Assembly: GCA_002734065.2 (NCBI GenBank)
Contig: NVXU02000039.1
Span: 113,195 to 177,194, forward strand
Length of the DNA: 64,000 bases
Source of the DNA: Fluviicola sp.
Lineage (GTDB): Bacteria > Bacteroidota > Bacteroidia > Flavobacteriales_D > Crocinitomicaceae
Direction of reading: 5' to 3'
In this document: one piece after another, positions 33,831 to 42,146 of the stretch
Layout of the letters: each line of letters begins with the position of its first letter
Numbering within the stretch: position 1 is the first letter of the stretch
The notes under the pieces: generated by a model
Told to the model about the DNA's origin: nothing
Database searches by the model: none
What the model saw: only the letters and a program-made list of their open reading frames with translations
Program-made: the position numbers and the translations under genes

Positions 33831-33897
33831 ATTCGTGTTAGAATGAAGACGTAGGCTCATGTGAAAATTATGAATTGTGAAGTTGATTATAGTTAGG

Positions 33898-33927
33898 ATT
33901 ATGAATTATTTAAGTAGATAGTTGTGA
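33898..33927 (+). repeat. 30-bp inverted repeat, left copy
   Basis: These 30 bases occur in perfect reverse complement at 34581-34610. The two copies flank the lipoprotein gene 33936-34541. Confidence 0.9.
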
Positions 33928-33935
33928 GATTTAAG

Positions 33936-34541
33936 ATGGTGTTTATTGGTTTATGTTTGTTCTTGCTACCATCTTGTTCGGTACTTTTTATAAAGATGTA
34001 CGGATTAAAACGAGTGAAATCGGTTGACACAAAAATGATTGCAAAATTTGAACGTAAATACAACATCCCTAGAGAAGACTCCTATAAAATAGACTCGGCA
34101 TATATTGATTTCATCCAAACAATCGACACAGTTGAGCATAAGCAAGAGAAAAAGAATCACTATCAACCCTTGCAAGCTCTTTACTACCAGAATGAGAAAC
34201 TTATCTCTTATCAGGTTAACTGTTACGCTGGTGGTTTTCCAAATTTAAAATGGGAAAGAGATTCTATATTTGAGTCTTTTCCTCCCAAACAACAAGCTCC
34301 GTTAGATACGATTCTATCATTGCAAGCGCATCTTAAATTACTAACACCTGTTTCAGAAAGAGAAACATTCTCTCCTGAAAACTACGACTCCGTTGTAATT
34401 GTTTACTGGAATAAATTAATGGGCAGACAAAGTAAAAGATTTATAAAAATTGTTCAGAAAAATCTAAAATTAGCAGGCAACAAAAAAGTCAAGTTGCTAT
34501 ATGTAAATAATGACATTCTGTATCTAAATGATGGGTTCTAA
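33936..34541 (+). CDS. Lipoprotein flanked by inverted repeats, hypothetical
   Basis: 201 residues from ATG 33936; a GTG at 33924 would lie inside the inverted repeat and is less likely. The signal MVFIGLCLFLLPSC carries the lipobox LLPSC (Cys14). The mature part is basic and mixed, with segments like RKYNIPREDSYKIDSAYIDF and VIVYWNKLMGRQSKRF; the latter resembles the thioredoxin-like 'SPECIFIC' end segments only vaguely, so no family is assigned. It stands alone and is enclosed by a 30-bp perfect inverted repeat pair. Confidence 0.7.
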   Translation: MVFIGLCLFLLPSCSVLFIKMYGLKRVKSVDTKMIAKFERKYNIPREDSYKIDSAYIDFIQTIDTVEHKQEKKNHYQPLQALYYQNEKLISYQVNCYAGGFPNLKWERDSIFESFPPKQQAPLDTILSLQAHLKLLTPVSERETFSPENYDSVVIVYWNKLMGRQSKRFIKIVQKNLKLAGNKKVKLLYVNNDILYLNDGF

Positions 34542-34580
34542 TTAGAGTAGAATTAAAAATTTCAATGAATCCCGATTAGT

Positions 34581-34610
34581 TCACAACTATCTACTTAAAT
34601 AATTCATAAT
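34581..34610 (-). repeat. 30-bp inverted repeat, right copy
   Basis: Perfect reverse complement of 33898-33927. It is followed to 34710 by further TTCATAATCCTAACA and CTAACACTT words of the same type. Confidence 0.9.
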
Positions 34611-34710
34611 CTAACACTACTTTACGTCTAACACCTGCCTGAATTCATAATCTTAATAGGTCTCAACTTCTAACACTTATCTACGTCATAATTCATAATC
34701 CTAACAAATC

Positions 34711-35163
34711 TCAACTTCCCTCTTTCGTATCCAAAACTATCGTCACAGGTCCATCATTTACCAGCGAAACCTGCATGTCTGCGCCAAATTCTCCCGTTGC
34801 TACTTTTGCTTGAGATACTTTTCTTAGTTGCTCGATGAAATACTCATAAAGTGGAATTGCAACTTCGGGTCGTGCTGCTTTGATGTAACTTGGGCGGTTT
34901 CCTTTTTTGGTAGATGCCTGCAAAGTGAACTGACTGATGACCAAAAATTCTCCGTTGATATCTTTGGCAGAAAGGTTCATTTTTCCGTCGACATCAGAGA
35001 AAATTCGCATGTCCGTGATTTTCTTGACGAGCCAATCTGCATCCACTTTTTCGTCTTCGTGTGCGATGCCTAAAAGAACGAGAATCCCCTTTGCAACCTC
35101 ACCAATGACAGCGCCATCAACACTTACAGAAGCCTCTGTGATTCTTTGTAACACGACTTTCAT
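34711..35163 (-). CDS. dtd: D-aminoacyl-tRNA deacylase
   Basis: 150 residues, the standard DTD length. Both hallmark motifs are present: SQFTL (in VISQFTLQAS, about residue 78) and the Gly-cisPro motif GPVT (in VNDGPVTIVLDT near the end). DTD removes D-amino acids or glycine mischarged on tRNA. Its ATG overlaps the stop of rsgA by 4 bp, so the two are translationally coupled. Confidence 0.97.
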   Translation of the reverse strand: MKVVLQRITEASVSVDGAVIGEVAKGILVLLGIAHEDEKVDADWLVKKITDMRIFSDVDGKMNLSAKDINGEFLVISQFTLQASTKKGNRPSYIKAARPEVAIPLYEYFIEQLRKVSQAKVATGEFGADMQVSLVNDGPVTIVLDTKEGS

Positions 35164-36116
35164 CCAAAAATATTTTTGCGGTGAATCTCATTTTCGTCTT
35201 CTTCCATCAGTTGAATGTAAGTCTGGTAGCGGCTCTCGTCAATCTCAAAATTCTCTACTGCTGCTTTCACCGCGCACTTCGGTTCGTTGATGTGTTGGCA
35301 ATTGTTGAACTTGCATTCTCCCATCAAATTTCGCATTTCTGGGAAGTAATGAGAAATCACTGCCTTGTCTAAATCGACAATGCCAAACGCCCGAATTCCG
35401 GGGGTGTCAATGATGTAACCGCCCGATTGCAACTTGTGCATTTCTGCAAAGGTCGTGGTGTGTTTCCCTTGATTGTGTGCATCCGAAATGGCGTTCGTCT
35501 TAATGTCTAAATTGGCATCCAAGGCATTCACCAAGGTGCTCTTCCCTACTCCACTGTGCCCAGAAATCATGACTTGTTTGCCTTTGATTTCATTCTTCAG
35601 AAAGTCGATATTCTCTTTGTTTGTGGCCGAAATTTTATGTCCCGGATAACCGATTCTAGCGTATAAATCAATCAAGGCATCGACGTATTCCAATTCTTCT
35701 GGAGAATACGCATCAATCTTGTTAAAAAGCAAGGTTGTTGGAATGCGAAAAGATTCTGCAGAAACCAAAAAACGGTCAATAAAAGCAATGTGCGTCACTG
35801 GAGAATGAATCGTCACCAATAAATAAGCTCGGTCGATATTTGCTGCCAAAATTTGCTTTTGTTTGCTCAAATTGGTCGATTTCCGCACGATGTAATTGCG
35901 ACGAGCTTCGAAAGATTCTATCAAACGATTTCCTTCTTCATCAATAGTGTCATTAAGTAGCACAATGTCGCCCACAGAAACAGGATTGGTCGATTTTAAC
36001 TCGTCCAAACGCATCTTTCCACGAATTCGGCAATTCACAATAGAACCGTCTTCCAATTCTACGTGATACCATTTCCCAGTTGATTTTAGAACTACTCCTT
36101 TTTCTTGCATCTTCAC
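35160..36116 (-). CDS. rsgA: Ribosome small subunit-dependent GTPase A
   Basis: 318 residues. Circularly permuted GTPase order: NKID (132-135), then GHSGVGKS (186-193), then DTPG (237-240); an OB fold precedes (about 5-75), and a zinc knuckle follows (Cys268, Cys273, His275, Cys281). RsgA checks the maturing 30S subunit and releases late assembly factors. Start ATG 36116 or the Met at codon 3 (36110). Coupled to dtd by a 4-bp overlap. A 58-bp perfect palindrome lies upstream, between it and the divergent gldA. Confidence 0.96.
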   Translation of the reverse strand: MKMQEKGVVLKSTGKWYHVELEDGSIVNCRIRGKMRLDELKSTNPVSVGDIVLLNDTIDEEGNRLIESFEARRNYIVRKSTNLSKQKQILAANIDRAYLLVTIHSPVTHIAFIDRFLVSAESFRIPTTLLFNKIDAYSPEELEYVDALIDLYARIGYPGHKISATNKENIDFLKNEIKGKQVMISGHSGVGKSTLVNALDANLDIKTNAISDAHNQGKHTTTFAEMHKLQSGGYIIDTPGIRAFGIVDLDKAVISHYFPEMRNLMGECKFNNCQHINEPKCAVKAAVENFEIDESRYQTYIQLMEEDENEIHRKNIFG

Positions 36117-36156
36117 AAAGGTAATTTTTTATAGTATTAATTGATTCGCGAAATTA

Positions 36157-36214
36157 AATATAATAGGTATAGTACGGGCGAGTCGCGACTCGCCCGTACT
36201 ATACCTATTATATT
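36157..36214. repeat. 58-bp perfect palindrome without loop
   Basis: The centre is AGTCGCGACT at 36181-36190; complementarity is complete from 36157 to 36214. The inner part is GC-rich (GTACGGGCGAG) and the outer part AT-rich. It can form a cruciform in DNA or a 29-bp hairpin in RNA, and it separates the divergent rsgA and gldA starts. Confidence 0.95.
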
Positions 36215-36253
36215 CTATAAAAATGATTAAATTCGCCATTCAAAACGAAACAC

Positions 36254-37156
36254 ATGTCAATAGAGGTTAAAAACCTGTACAAATATTACGGAGAGCAAGC
36301 AGCGGTGAAGAATATTTCATTCTCGGTGAATAGTGGAGAAATTGTTGCTTTCTTAGGTCCAAATGGTGCTGGGAAATCGACGACCATGAAAGTCATCACC
36401 GGTTATATTTCTGCTTCAGAAGGAGAAGTCAGTGTTTGCGGGATGCCTGTAACTGTCGATTCTCTCGATACGCGCCAAATTATTGGTTATTTGCCAGAAA
36501 ACAACCCCCTTTATTTAGACATGTACGTGAAAGAATACCTTGCGTTTGTGGCGAAAATTTACAAGATGTCTTATGTTAAAGACCGTGTTTCTGACATGAT
36601 TAAGAAAGTCGGTTTAGAGGTAGAGCAGAACAAGAAAATCGGTGCGCTTTCTAAAGGTTATCGACAGCGTGTTGGATTGGCGCAAGCAATCATTCACGAC
36701 CCAAAAGTGTTGATTTTAGACGAGCCAACCTCTGGTTTGGATCCTAATCAACTGGTAGAAATTAGAGAACTCATTCGATCCATTGGAAAGGAAAAAACGG
36801 TGATGCTTTCTACGCATATTATGCAAGAAGTGGAAGCTATTTGCGACCGCGTAGTGATTATCAACAAAGGAGAAATTGTTGCTGATGACAAAGCAAGTGT
36901 GATTGGATTGGATACGAAATTACAAACGGTTTATGTTGAGTTTGACAGTGCTGTTTCTAAATCGCAACTGAGCAAAATCACTGCTATTAGCAAAATTGGA
37001 AAAGTAAACGACGGTTGGTTGTTGGAATCGAAAGAAGAGTTGGATTTAAGGAAAGTAATTGCTCAATTCGCTCAAGAAAACAACTTGCTAATATTGACAT
37101 TGAAGAAAGAGGAGAAATCACTCGAAGAAGTATTTAAGAATTTGACACAGAGTTAG
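36254..37156 (+). CDS. gldA: ABC transporter ATP-binding protein, GldA-like
   Basis: 300 residues with Walker A GPNGAGKST (about 37-45), Q-loop region ending YLPENNPLY, signature LSKGYRQRVGLAQA, Walker B VLILDEPTSGLD and the switch His in LSTHIMQEVE. The length and the C-terminal extension (about 215-300) match GldA, the ATPase of the GldAFG complex in gliding and type IX secreting Bacteroidetes. No gldF/gldG is seen nearby, which is common. A generic ABC-2 exporter ATPase remains possible. Confidence 0.75.
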   Translation: MSIEVKNLYKYYGEQAAVKNISFSVNSGEIVAFLGPNGAGKSTTMKVITGYISASEGEVSVCGMPVTVDSLDTRQIIGYLPENNPLYLDMYVKEYLAFVAKIYKMSYVKDRVSDMIKKVGLEVEQNKKIGALSKGYRQRVGLAQAIIHDPKVLILDEPTSGLDPNQLVEIRELIRSIGKEKTVMLSTHIMQEVEAICDRVVIINKGEIVADDKASVIGLDTKLQTVYVEFDSAVSKSQLSKITAISKIGKVNDGWLLESKEELDLRKVIAQFAQENNLLILTLKKEEKSLEEVFKNLTQS

Positions 37157-37189
37157 ATATTGAATTGTATTAGTTAAGAACAAGAAATG

Positions 37190-37271
37190 AGATTTTAAGA
37201 CTCCGAGATATTAAGACTGTAAAGATTTCAACTACAGTCTTAATATCTTAACGTCTTTCTCTCTTAAAATC
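37190..37271. repeat. Nested hairpin after gldA
   Basis: Inner arms GATATTAAGACTGTA (37207-37221) and TACAGTCTTAATATC (37233-37247) are perfect; outer arms GATTTTAAGA and TCTTAAAATC pair at the edges. It separates gldA from tyrS and may end gldA transcription. Confidence 0.75.
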
Positions 37272-37279
37272 AGAATTAA

Positions 37280-38560
37280 ATGCCTGAAAACTTTATAAAA
37301 GAATTGCAGTGGAGAGGAATGATCCACGACATGATGCCCGGAACAGAGGAAGCACTTTTGAAGAAGGTTTCTGCCGGTTATATCGGGTTTGACCCTACGG
37401 CTGACTCCTTGCATATCGGAAGTTTGGTGCAAATAATGACCTTGGTTCACTTTCAACGAGCGGGCCACAAGCCTTATGCTTTGGTAGGCGGTGCAACTGG
37501 AATGGTGGGCGATCCTTCTGGGAAGTCACAGGAAAGAAATTTATTAGATGCCGAAACATTGAACAAGAATGTTGCAGGTGTCCGCAAGCAATTGGAGCAA
37601 TTTTTAGACTTTGACTGCGGGGAGAATTCTGCCGAAATGGTCAACAATTACGATTGGTTCGAGAACATGAGCTTTTTAGAATTCATTCGCGACATTGGAA
37701 AACACATCCCCGTTAATTACATGATGGCAAAAGATTCTGTGAAATCTCGCTTGGAAACAGGCATGTCTTTCACAGAATTCTCTTACCAATTGGTGCAAGG
37801 GTATGATTTTTACTACCTCAATAAGCACAAAGATTGCATCTTGCAATTGGGAGGTTCTGACCAATGGGGCAACATTGTGACGGGTACAGAATTAATCAGA
37901 AGAAAAGGCGGTGGCGAAGCGTATGCAGTGACCACGCCATTGATTAAGAAAGCCGATGGAACAAAATTTGGCAAATCAGAAGGTGGCAATATTTGGTTGG
38001 ATGCGGAGAGAACTTCGCCTTACCAATTCTACCAATACTGGTTGAATGCTTCTGACGAAGATGCAGAGAATTATATCAAAATATTTACGCTAAAGAGCCA
38101 AAAAGAAATCTCACAGCTCATCTCGGAGCACAATGAGAACAAGCACTTGAGAGCTTTGCAAAGATCTTTAGCGGAAGACATCACTATTCGTGTTCACGGA
38201 GAAGAGGCTCTAAAAACGGCGGTTGCTGCAACAAAAATTCTCTTTGGAAAATCAACCTCAGAAGATTTAAAAGCACTTTCTGAAAAAGACTTTTTTGCCA
38301 TTTTTGACGGCGTTCCACAAGCGACCGTTTCGAGAGAAGATGTCAAAAACGGACTGGGAATCATCGACGCACTTTCTGCAAAAACCGGATTTTTAAAATC
38401 GAACGGAGAAGCGAGAAGAGAGTTGAAAGGAAATGCCATTTCAGTGAATAAGGAGAAAGTGGATGATTCGTTTTTGGTAACGGAAGATGTGTTGATTAAT
38501 GGTAAGTATGCGTTGTTGGGGAAAGGAAAAAAGACGAATTTTATTTTGGTGGTTGAGTAG
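37280..38560 (+). CDS. tyrS: Tyrosyl-tRNA synthetase
   Basis: 426 residues. Class I motifs: HIGS (45-48) and the KMSKS equivalent KFGKS (229-233), the variant of the TyrS1 type. The Tyr-binding elements YDFYYLNKHKDCILQLGGSDQWGN are also present in family order, and an S4-type domain ends the protein (about 360-426). It charges tRNA-Tyr. Its stop is followed by the left arm of an inverted repeat that bounds the 38.9-40.8 kb cassette. Confidence 0.98.
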   Translation: MPENFIKELQWRGMIHDMMPGTEEALLKKVSAGYIGFDPTADSLHIGSLVQIMTLVHFQRAGHKPYALVGGATGMVGDPSGKSQERNLLDAETLNKNVAGVRKQLEQFLDFDCGENSAEMVNNYDWFENMSFLEFIRDIGKHIPVNYMMAKDSVKSRLETGMSFTEFSYQLVQGYDFYYLNKHKDCILQLGGSDQWGNIVTGTELIRRKGGGEAYAVTTPLIKKADGTKFGKSEGGNIWLDAERTSPYQFYQYWLNASDEDAENYIKIFTLKSQKEISQLISEHNENKHLRALQRSLAEDITIRVHGEEALKTAVAATKILFGKSTSEDLKALSEKDFFAIFDGVPQATVSREDVKNGLGIIDALSAKTGFLKSNGEARRELKGNAISVNKEKVDDSFLVTEDVLINGKYALLGKGKKTNFILVVE

Positions 38561-38643
38561 GGTAGATGCGTATAACTGCGTTAACACTTGTTTTTCAAAT
38601 GCTATCGCATTTTTTCTTGCTGTTAGATTCGTTCGCAGGCGAA

Positions 38644-38725
38644 CTGTTTGAAACATTCGCAAGCGAATTCTTAGATACACTCCTTCGTCTCGACCCTGCT
38701 CGATGACCGCGTCGCTCTTAGACTT
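38644..38725 (-). repeat. 82-bp inverted repeat, left arm of cassette
   Basis: In reverse complement these 82 bases match 40931-41012 with two mismatches; weaker matching continues to about 117 bp. Inside are small palindromes such as ATTCGCAAGCGAAT. The arms enclose four minus-strand genes between tyrS and truA. Confidence 0.9.
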
Positions 38726-38878
38726 CGTTTTGGGTTGAAATTGAATTTTTTCTTTGATTTTTCAGGAAGTGATGTGTAGGTGGGGATATGGTTAATGCGA
38801 TGACAACACCATTAAAAAGTATTATTCAACATCGATAAGCTATGATTTTTAACGGGTATTTAAAGTAGGCCTCTAATT

Positions 38879-39574
38879 TTAGTGTTTAATGGGGATGAAT
38901 ATGCCAACTGGACCTATTCTGTCTTGAGAACCTTCGGGAAATTTATTATCAACATAGAGCTGAACTTTTTTCTGCATTTTTTCCACTTCCTTGAATATCT
39001 TGTTTAGGTCGATGAATTCTTTTTCCATTTTAGAATTGACAATATAATATTCTAACGATTGAGTTACCAATACTTTAATAGGTAATACAAGTTCCCATGA
39101 ATCAAAATAGTCTTTGTAATTCAATGTCAGATTGTAGAGAATCAACTTCTCCTTTACATTAATATCGCCTTCGATTAATTTATTCATTAGTACATCAATA
39201 CGCTCGTCGAAGTGTTCTATACTATTTCGAGCACTTGTCTTAAACAGTTCCCTTACTCCTCTTTGTTTGCTTAAAAAAATTTTTCGTAGTAATTGTCCAC
39301 GCTCTCTTCGGAAGTCGTACTCACTTTGAGTCTCTTTATCACGTTGGTTTGCAATAACAAACAACTTTTCAAGCCTACTTGCGTTGTTGAGAATGGAAGA
39401 GATAATCTCGTGTGGCTCTATATCAGGTGAGATGATATTATTTTCGGAGTCTGAACATAGAATTAAAGCATTGGAAGCAAGTAAACGATCTCTTAGAGAT
39501 AAAATCGAGTTGGTTATTGCCCATATCTCATTTCTATAAATTGTGAGATTTCTATTTAAAACTTCATTATTCAT
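38879..39574 (-). CDS. Cassette gene B, helical protein of unknown function
   Basis: 231 residues, no signal peptide, predicted almost all-helical (for example MEKEFIDLNKIFKEVEKMQKKVQ in pieces) and charged. No family recognised. ATG 39574 overlaps the stop of gene A by 4 bp, so the pair is translationally coupled. It ends inside the inverted-repeat cassette, about 150 bp from the left arm. Pairs of unknown coupled genes beside a toxin-antitoxin system in a bounded cassette are typical accessory cargo; a defence role is only a possibility. Confidence 0.75.
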   Translation of the reverse strand: MNNEVLNRNLTIYRNEIWAITNSILSLRDRLLASNALILCSDSENNIISPDIEPHEIISSILNNASRLEKLFVIANQRDKETQSEYDFRRERGQLLRKIFLSKQRGVRELFKTSARNSIEHFDERIDVLMNKLIEGDINVKEKLILYNLTLNYKDYFDSWELVLPIKVLVTQSLEYYIVNSKMEKEFIDLNKIFKEVEKMQKKVQLYVDNKFPEGSQDRIGPVGIFIPIKH

Positions 39575-40077
39575 GTATCTTCAAATGGATTACTAATGAG
39601 CAATACAATGGATTCGAAGTAATCAGATTTAAAAGCTATTGACCTAATTTCATTAAAAGAGAATCTATAGTCATAACATTTTTCTAATACTCCTTTTGAA
39701 TCAACCATATCTATTGAAAATTCATCACCATGAATATTTATATTTTTAGCATAGAATAAATCATCTGAATCTGAATCTTGAAATTCGACCAGACCGAGTT
39801 TCTTTTCAATTTGATTAAGAATACTATGGGTGTTATCAAGTTTTAAACCTGATGGGATAGCTGAATCAACATTCTTCAGTTTTAGAACGTGCTTGATTTG
39901 TTTTTCTTTTAATCCAGATTTGCGCGCATCAATCCATTTTTTACAATAAATTTTGTACCCATCAATTTGATAATCTATTGGAATATGTTTTACAAGAATC
40001 CAATCGTCATTCTCATACAAAAGAATACCCGTTTCCTCATCTTCCCATCCATTTATTTTATATGTCTCTATTATCAT
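39571..40077 (-). CDS. Cassette gene A, cytoplasmic protein of unknown function
   Basis: 168 residues, no signal peptide. N-terminal half reads like small beta domains (GILLYENDDWILVKHIPID, IDGYKIYCKKWI); the C-terminal half is again strand-like (IHGDEFSIDMVDSKGVLE). No catalytic motif stands out. It is the first gene of the coupled pair with gene B and lies 92 bp after the antitoxin stop on the same strand. The beta-rich shape with a DWxLVK core might suit a small-molecule or RNA binding protein, but nothing more can be said. Confidence 0.75.
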   Translation of the reverse strand: MIIETYKINGWEDEETGILLYENDDWILVKHIPIDYQIDGYKIYCKKWIDARKSGLKEKQIKHVLKLKNVDSAIPSGLKLDNTHSILNQIEKKLGLVEFQDSDSDDLFYAKNINIHGDEFSIDMVDSKGVLEKCYDYRFSFNEIRSIAFKSDYFESIVLLISNPFEDT

Positions 40078-40169
40078 GGAATCACACCTATTAACGGGAT
40101 GCTAATTTAGCATCTACAATATTCCCATAGTCTTTTTCTTTCAAACATAAGAAATCTAACTCACTTTCT

Positions 40170-40472
40170 CTACAAAAAAGTCAATCCTATTCTTCTATTC
40201 AAACCTTGCTCAAATATTCTTATCAACGTTGATAATTGAATGTTTCCTTTGGCATTTTCAAGTTTTGAAATGTAGCTCTTTTTTGTGCCTGTTTTCTCAG
40301 CTAGTTGTTCTTGCGTTAAATTCGCTTCTTTTCTTGCTTGCTTTAACATTTGCGAGATGATGAACATTTGTGTTCTTTCATCAAATTCATTTCTTTTTTT
40401 TGAGCCGATTTTTCCGTGTTCAACTTCAAGAAGCTGATCAAAATTGCTAATGTTTTTGTATTTGTTTTCCAT
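40170..40472 (-). CDS. Xre-family antitoxin, HigA-like
   Basis: About 100 residues from ATG 40472 (MENKYKNIS). An upstream ATT/other start at 40493 is also open. A helix-turn-helix of the Xre type spans about 40-95: ARKEANLTQEQLAEKTGTKK and SYISKLENAKGNIQLSTLIRI in sequence. The preceding gene encodes a HigB-like toxin and its 3' end overlaps this start by 26 bp; toxin-first order with an Xre protein is the HigBA arrangement. The protein should neutralise the toxin and repress the pair. Confidence 0.9.
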   Translation of the reverse strand: MENKYKNISNFDQLLEVEHGKIGSKKRNEFDERTQMFIISQMLKQARKEANLTQEQLAEKTGTKKSYISKLENAKGNIQLSTLIRIFEQGLNRRIGLTFL

Positions 40473-40812
40473 TATTCTTGTTCTTAATTTCAAAATACTT
40501 TTTCATAAGTCGTTTTCCTTTATCCAGCTCCTTTTTAGGTGTTTTTTGTGACTTTTTATGAAAACCATTAAATAACACAACTAAATTTCCGTCATCAAAA
40601 CAACAAAAAATACGATATATGTTTGACTGGTATTCAATCCTTATTTCATATAATCCATTTGTTCCTTCTAAATGTTTTAAGAATTTTTTTGGAACTCTTT
40701 CAACTTGCTTTATCAAAGAAAAAGTATACTGAATTTTATCTTTTACTTTACTATCTTGACTTGCGTAAAACTCAATGAAGTGTTTTTCAAAGAATATTAT
40801 CTTTCGTGCCAC
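40447..40812 (-). CDS. RelE/HigB-like toxin (Gp49 family)
   Basis: 121 residues of the HigB-like Gp49 family: LFNGFHKKSQKTPKKELDKG is the C-terminal core, and YEIRIEYQSNIYRIFCCFDD the central strand pair with Arg residues. Such toxins cleave mRNA at the ribosome. The gene overlaps the antitoxin start and is the first gene of the cassette on the minus strand. The C-terminal end (KNKNNGKQIQKH) is longer than the minimal family length. Confidence 0.9.
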   Translation of the reverse strand: MARKIIFFEKHFIEFYASQDSKVKDKIQYTFSLIKQVERVPKKFLKHLEGTNGLYEIRIEYQSNIYRIFCCFDDGNLVVLFNGFHKKSQKTPKKELDKGKRLMKKYFEIKNKNNGKQIQKH

Positions 40813-40930
40813 AATGCAAAGTTAACTTAAAAGATAACATTTTGCAACTATTTCTTCAGTTCTTCTAAAGAAAACTTAAAATTAAGCATCCCGAAGAATC
40901 AAAACACAATCCTTGTTCTCAACCAAAAAC

Positions 40931-41012
40931 AAGTCTAAGAGCGACGCGGTCATCGAGCAGGGTCGAGATGAAGGAGTGTGTCTAAGAATTCGCTTGCGAA
41001 TGTTTCAAACAG
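40931..41012 (+). repeat. 82-bp inverted repeat, right arm of cassette
   Basis: Reverse complement of 38644-38725 with two mismatches. It lies about 118 bp upstream of the toxin gene start and 40 bp before the truA stop. Confidence 0.9.
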
Positions 41013-41052
41013 GGAGGAACGACCGAATCTAACAAGTCGCTTGCGACTGCGT

Positions 41053-41787
41053 CTAGTAAATCACTTCCCACAAAAACAATCCTCCCGCCGGTGCTGAAAT
41101 TGCCGCAACTTGCCTGTCTTTTTTCTCCAGAATAATTTTCATTTCTTCGGGTTGCACTTTTCCAAGACCTATTTCGACAAGCGTTCCAACCGTTGCTCGA
41201 ACCATGTTTCTCAAAAAACGATTTGCCGTAATTTCAAAATAACAGTCATTCTCGGAGACCTTTACCCACTTGGCTTTCGTGATGTTGCAAATATTTGTTT
41301 TGACATCAGTGTGTGCTTTCGATAGGGATGTGAAATCCTGTTCTCCTAATAAATAGTTCGCTGCTTCATTCATTTTGTCGAGGTTCAATTCTTTTTTTAA
41401 TAACCAACTTTGGTCGACCAAAAAAGGATTTTTCTCTCGGTGAATAAAATAACGGTAGGTTCTTGATTTGGCATCAAAACGAGCGTGTTTGTCAGCATCA
41501 ACTTCATAGACCTTGTAAAAAACAATGGCCTTAGGAAGCATCTTGTTCATCTTGTTTAAGAACAGACCTTTGTCTTTTATCTCGGGCAAATCTGTGTGCA
41601 GAATAAAATGCTTGGCGTGAACACCGGTGTCCGTTCTGCCGCAACCTAAAACTTTAATTGGTGTGTTTGAATGCAACTTAGATAATTGTTCTTCGATAAC
41701 TTCTTGCACAGAAATCTCTCTTGGTTGACGCTGCCATCCAAAAAAATCAGTGCCGTTGTAGGCGAGTTCTATGAAATATCGTTGCAT
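41053..41787 (-). CDS. truA: tRNA pseudouridine(38-40) synthase
   Basis: 244 residues with the TruA catalytic motif GCGRTDTGVHA (catalytic Asp in RTDTG, about residue 52) and the N-terminal IELAYNGTDFFGWQRQP typical of the family. The segment RFLRNMVRATVGTLVEIG near the C-terminus is also diagnostic. It isomerises uridines 38-40 in the anticodon arm. The gene is interrupted by nothing; the cassette right arm lies just downstream of its stop. Confidence 0.97.
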   Translation of the reverse strand: MQRYFIELAYNGTDFFGWQRQPREISVQEVIEEQLSKLHSNTPIKVLGCGRTDTGVHAKHFILHTDLPEIKDKGLFLNKMNKMLPKAIVFYKVYEVDADKHARFDAKSRTYRYFIHREKNPFLVDQSWLLKKELNLDKMNEAANYLLGEQDFTSLSKAHTDVKTNICNITKAKWVKVSENDCYFEITANRFLRNMVRATVGTLVEIGLGKVQPEEMKIILEKKDRQVAAISAPAGGLFLWEVIY

Positions 41788-42146
41788 GGTGCAAATATAG
41801 TAGAACTGATTTCAAATATTCTCGAAATGAGGTTAAAAACAATAGTATTCACAAAATTCTATTTTTTTATTTCCACTTTTTTTTGCCTAAGCAGAAAAAA
41901 AAGTTCGCAAAAAAACTGCATTGCGCTGAGATTTCTTCATTCACTCAATCTTCATCAATATTAAGTTAATGCGCCTGAGCTCCTTTGTCGCTAGACTTTT
42001 AACTAAAATATTGACTTTGATTTCGCTCTTTCCAAAATCAAGGCGCGAGATCCCGCTTCGAAATATCGGTAATCTAAATAACAAAATTTTTTGACCCTTA
42101 AAATGATGCGCGGAATCTTGCTTCGAGACTAACGATTCTCTATAAG
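41788..42146. other. Repeat-rich spacer without genes
   Basis: From 41868 the sequence is an AT-rich tract with TTTTTTTTGCCTAAGC and GCAAAAAAACTGC words, followed by GCGCCTGAGCTCC and AAAATGATGCGCGGA (about 42100). Similar words are seen near 2940-3120. I see no coding frame with composition support. Confidence 0.5.

Noticed and set aside
38561..38878. IS element remnant with transposase
   Set aside because: No transposase frame or remnant was found between or next to the inverted-repeat arms.
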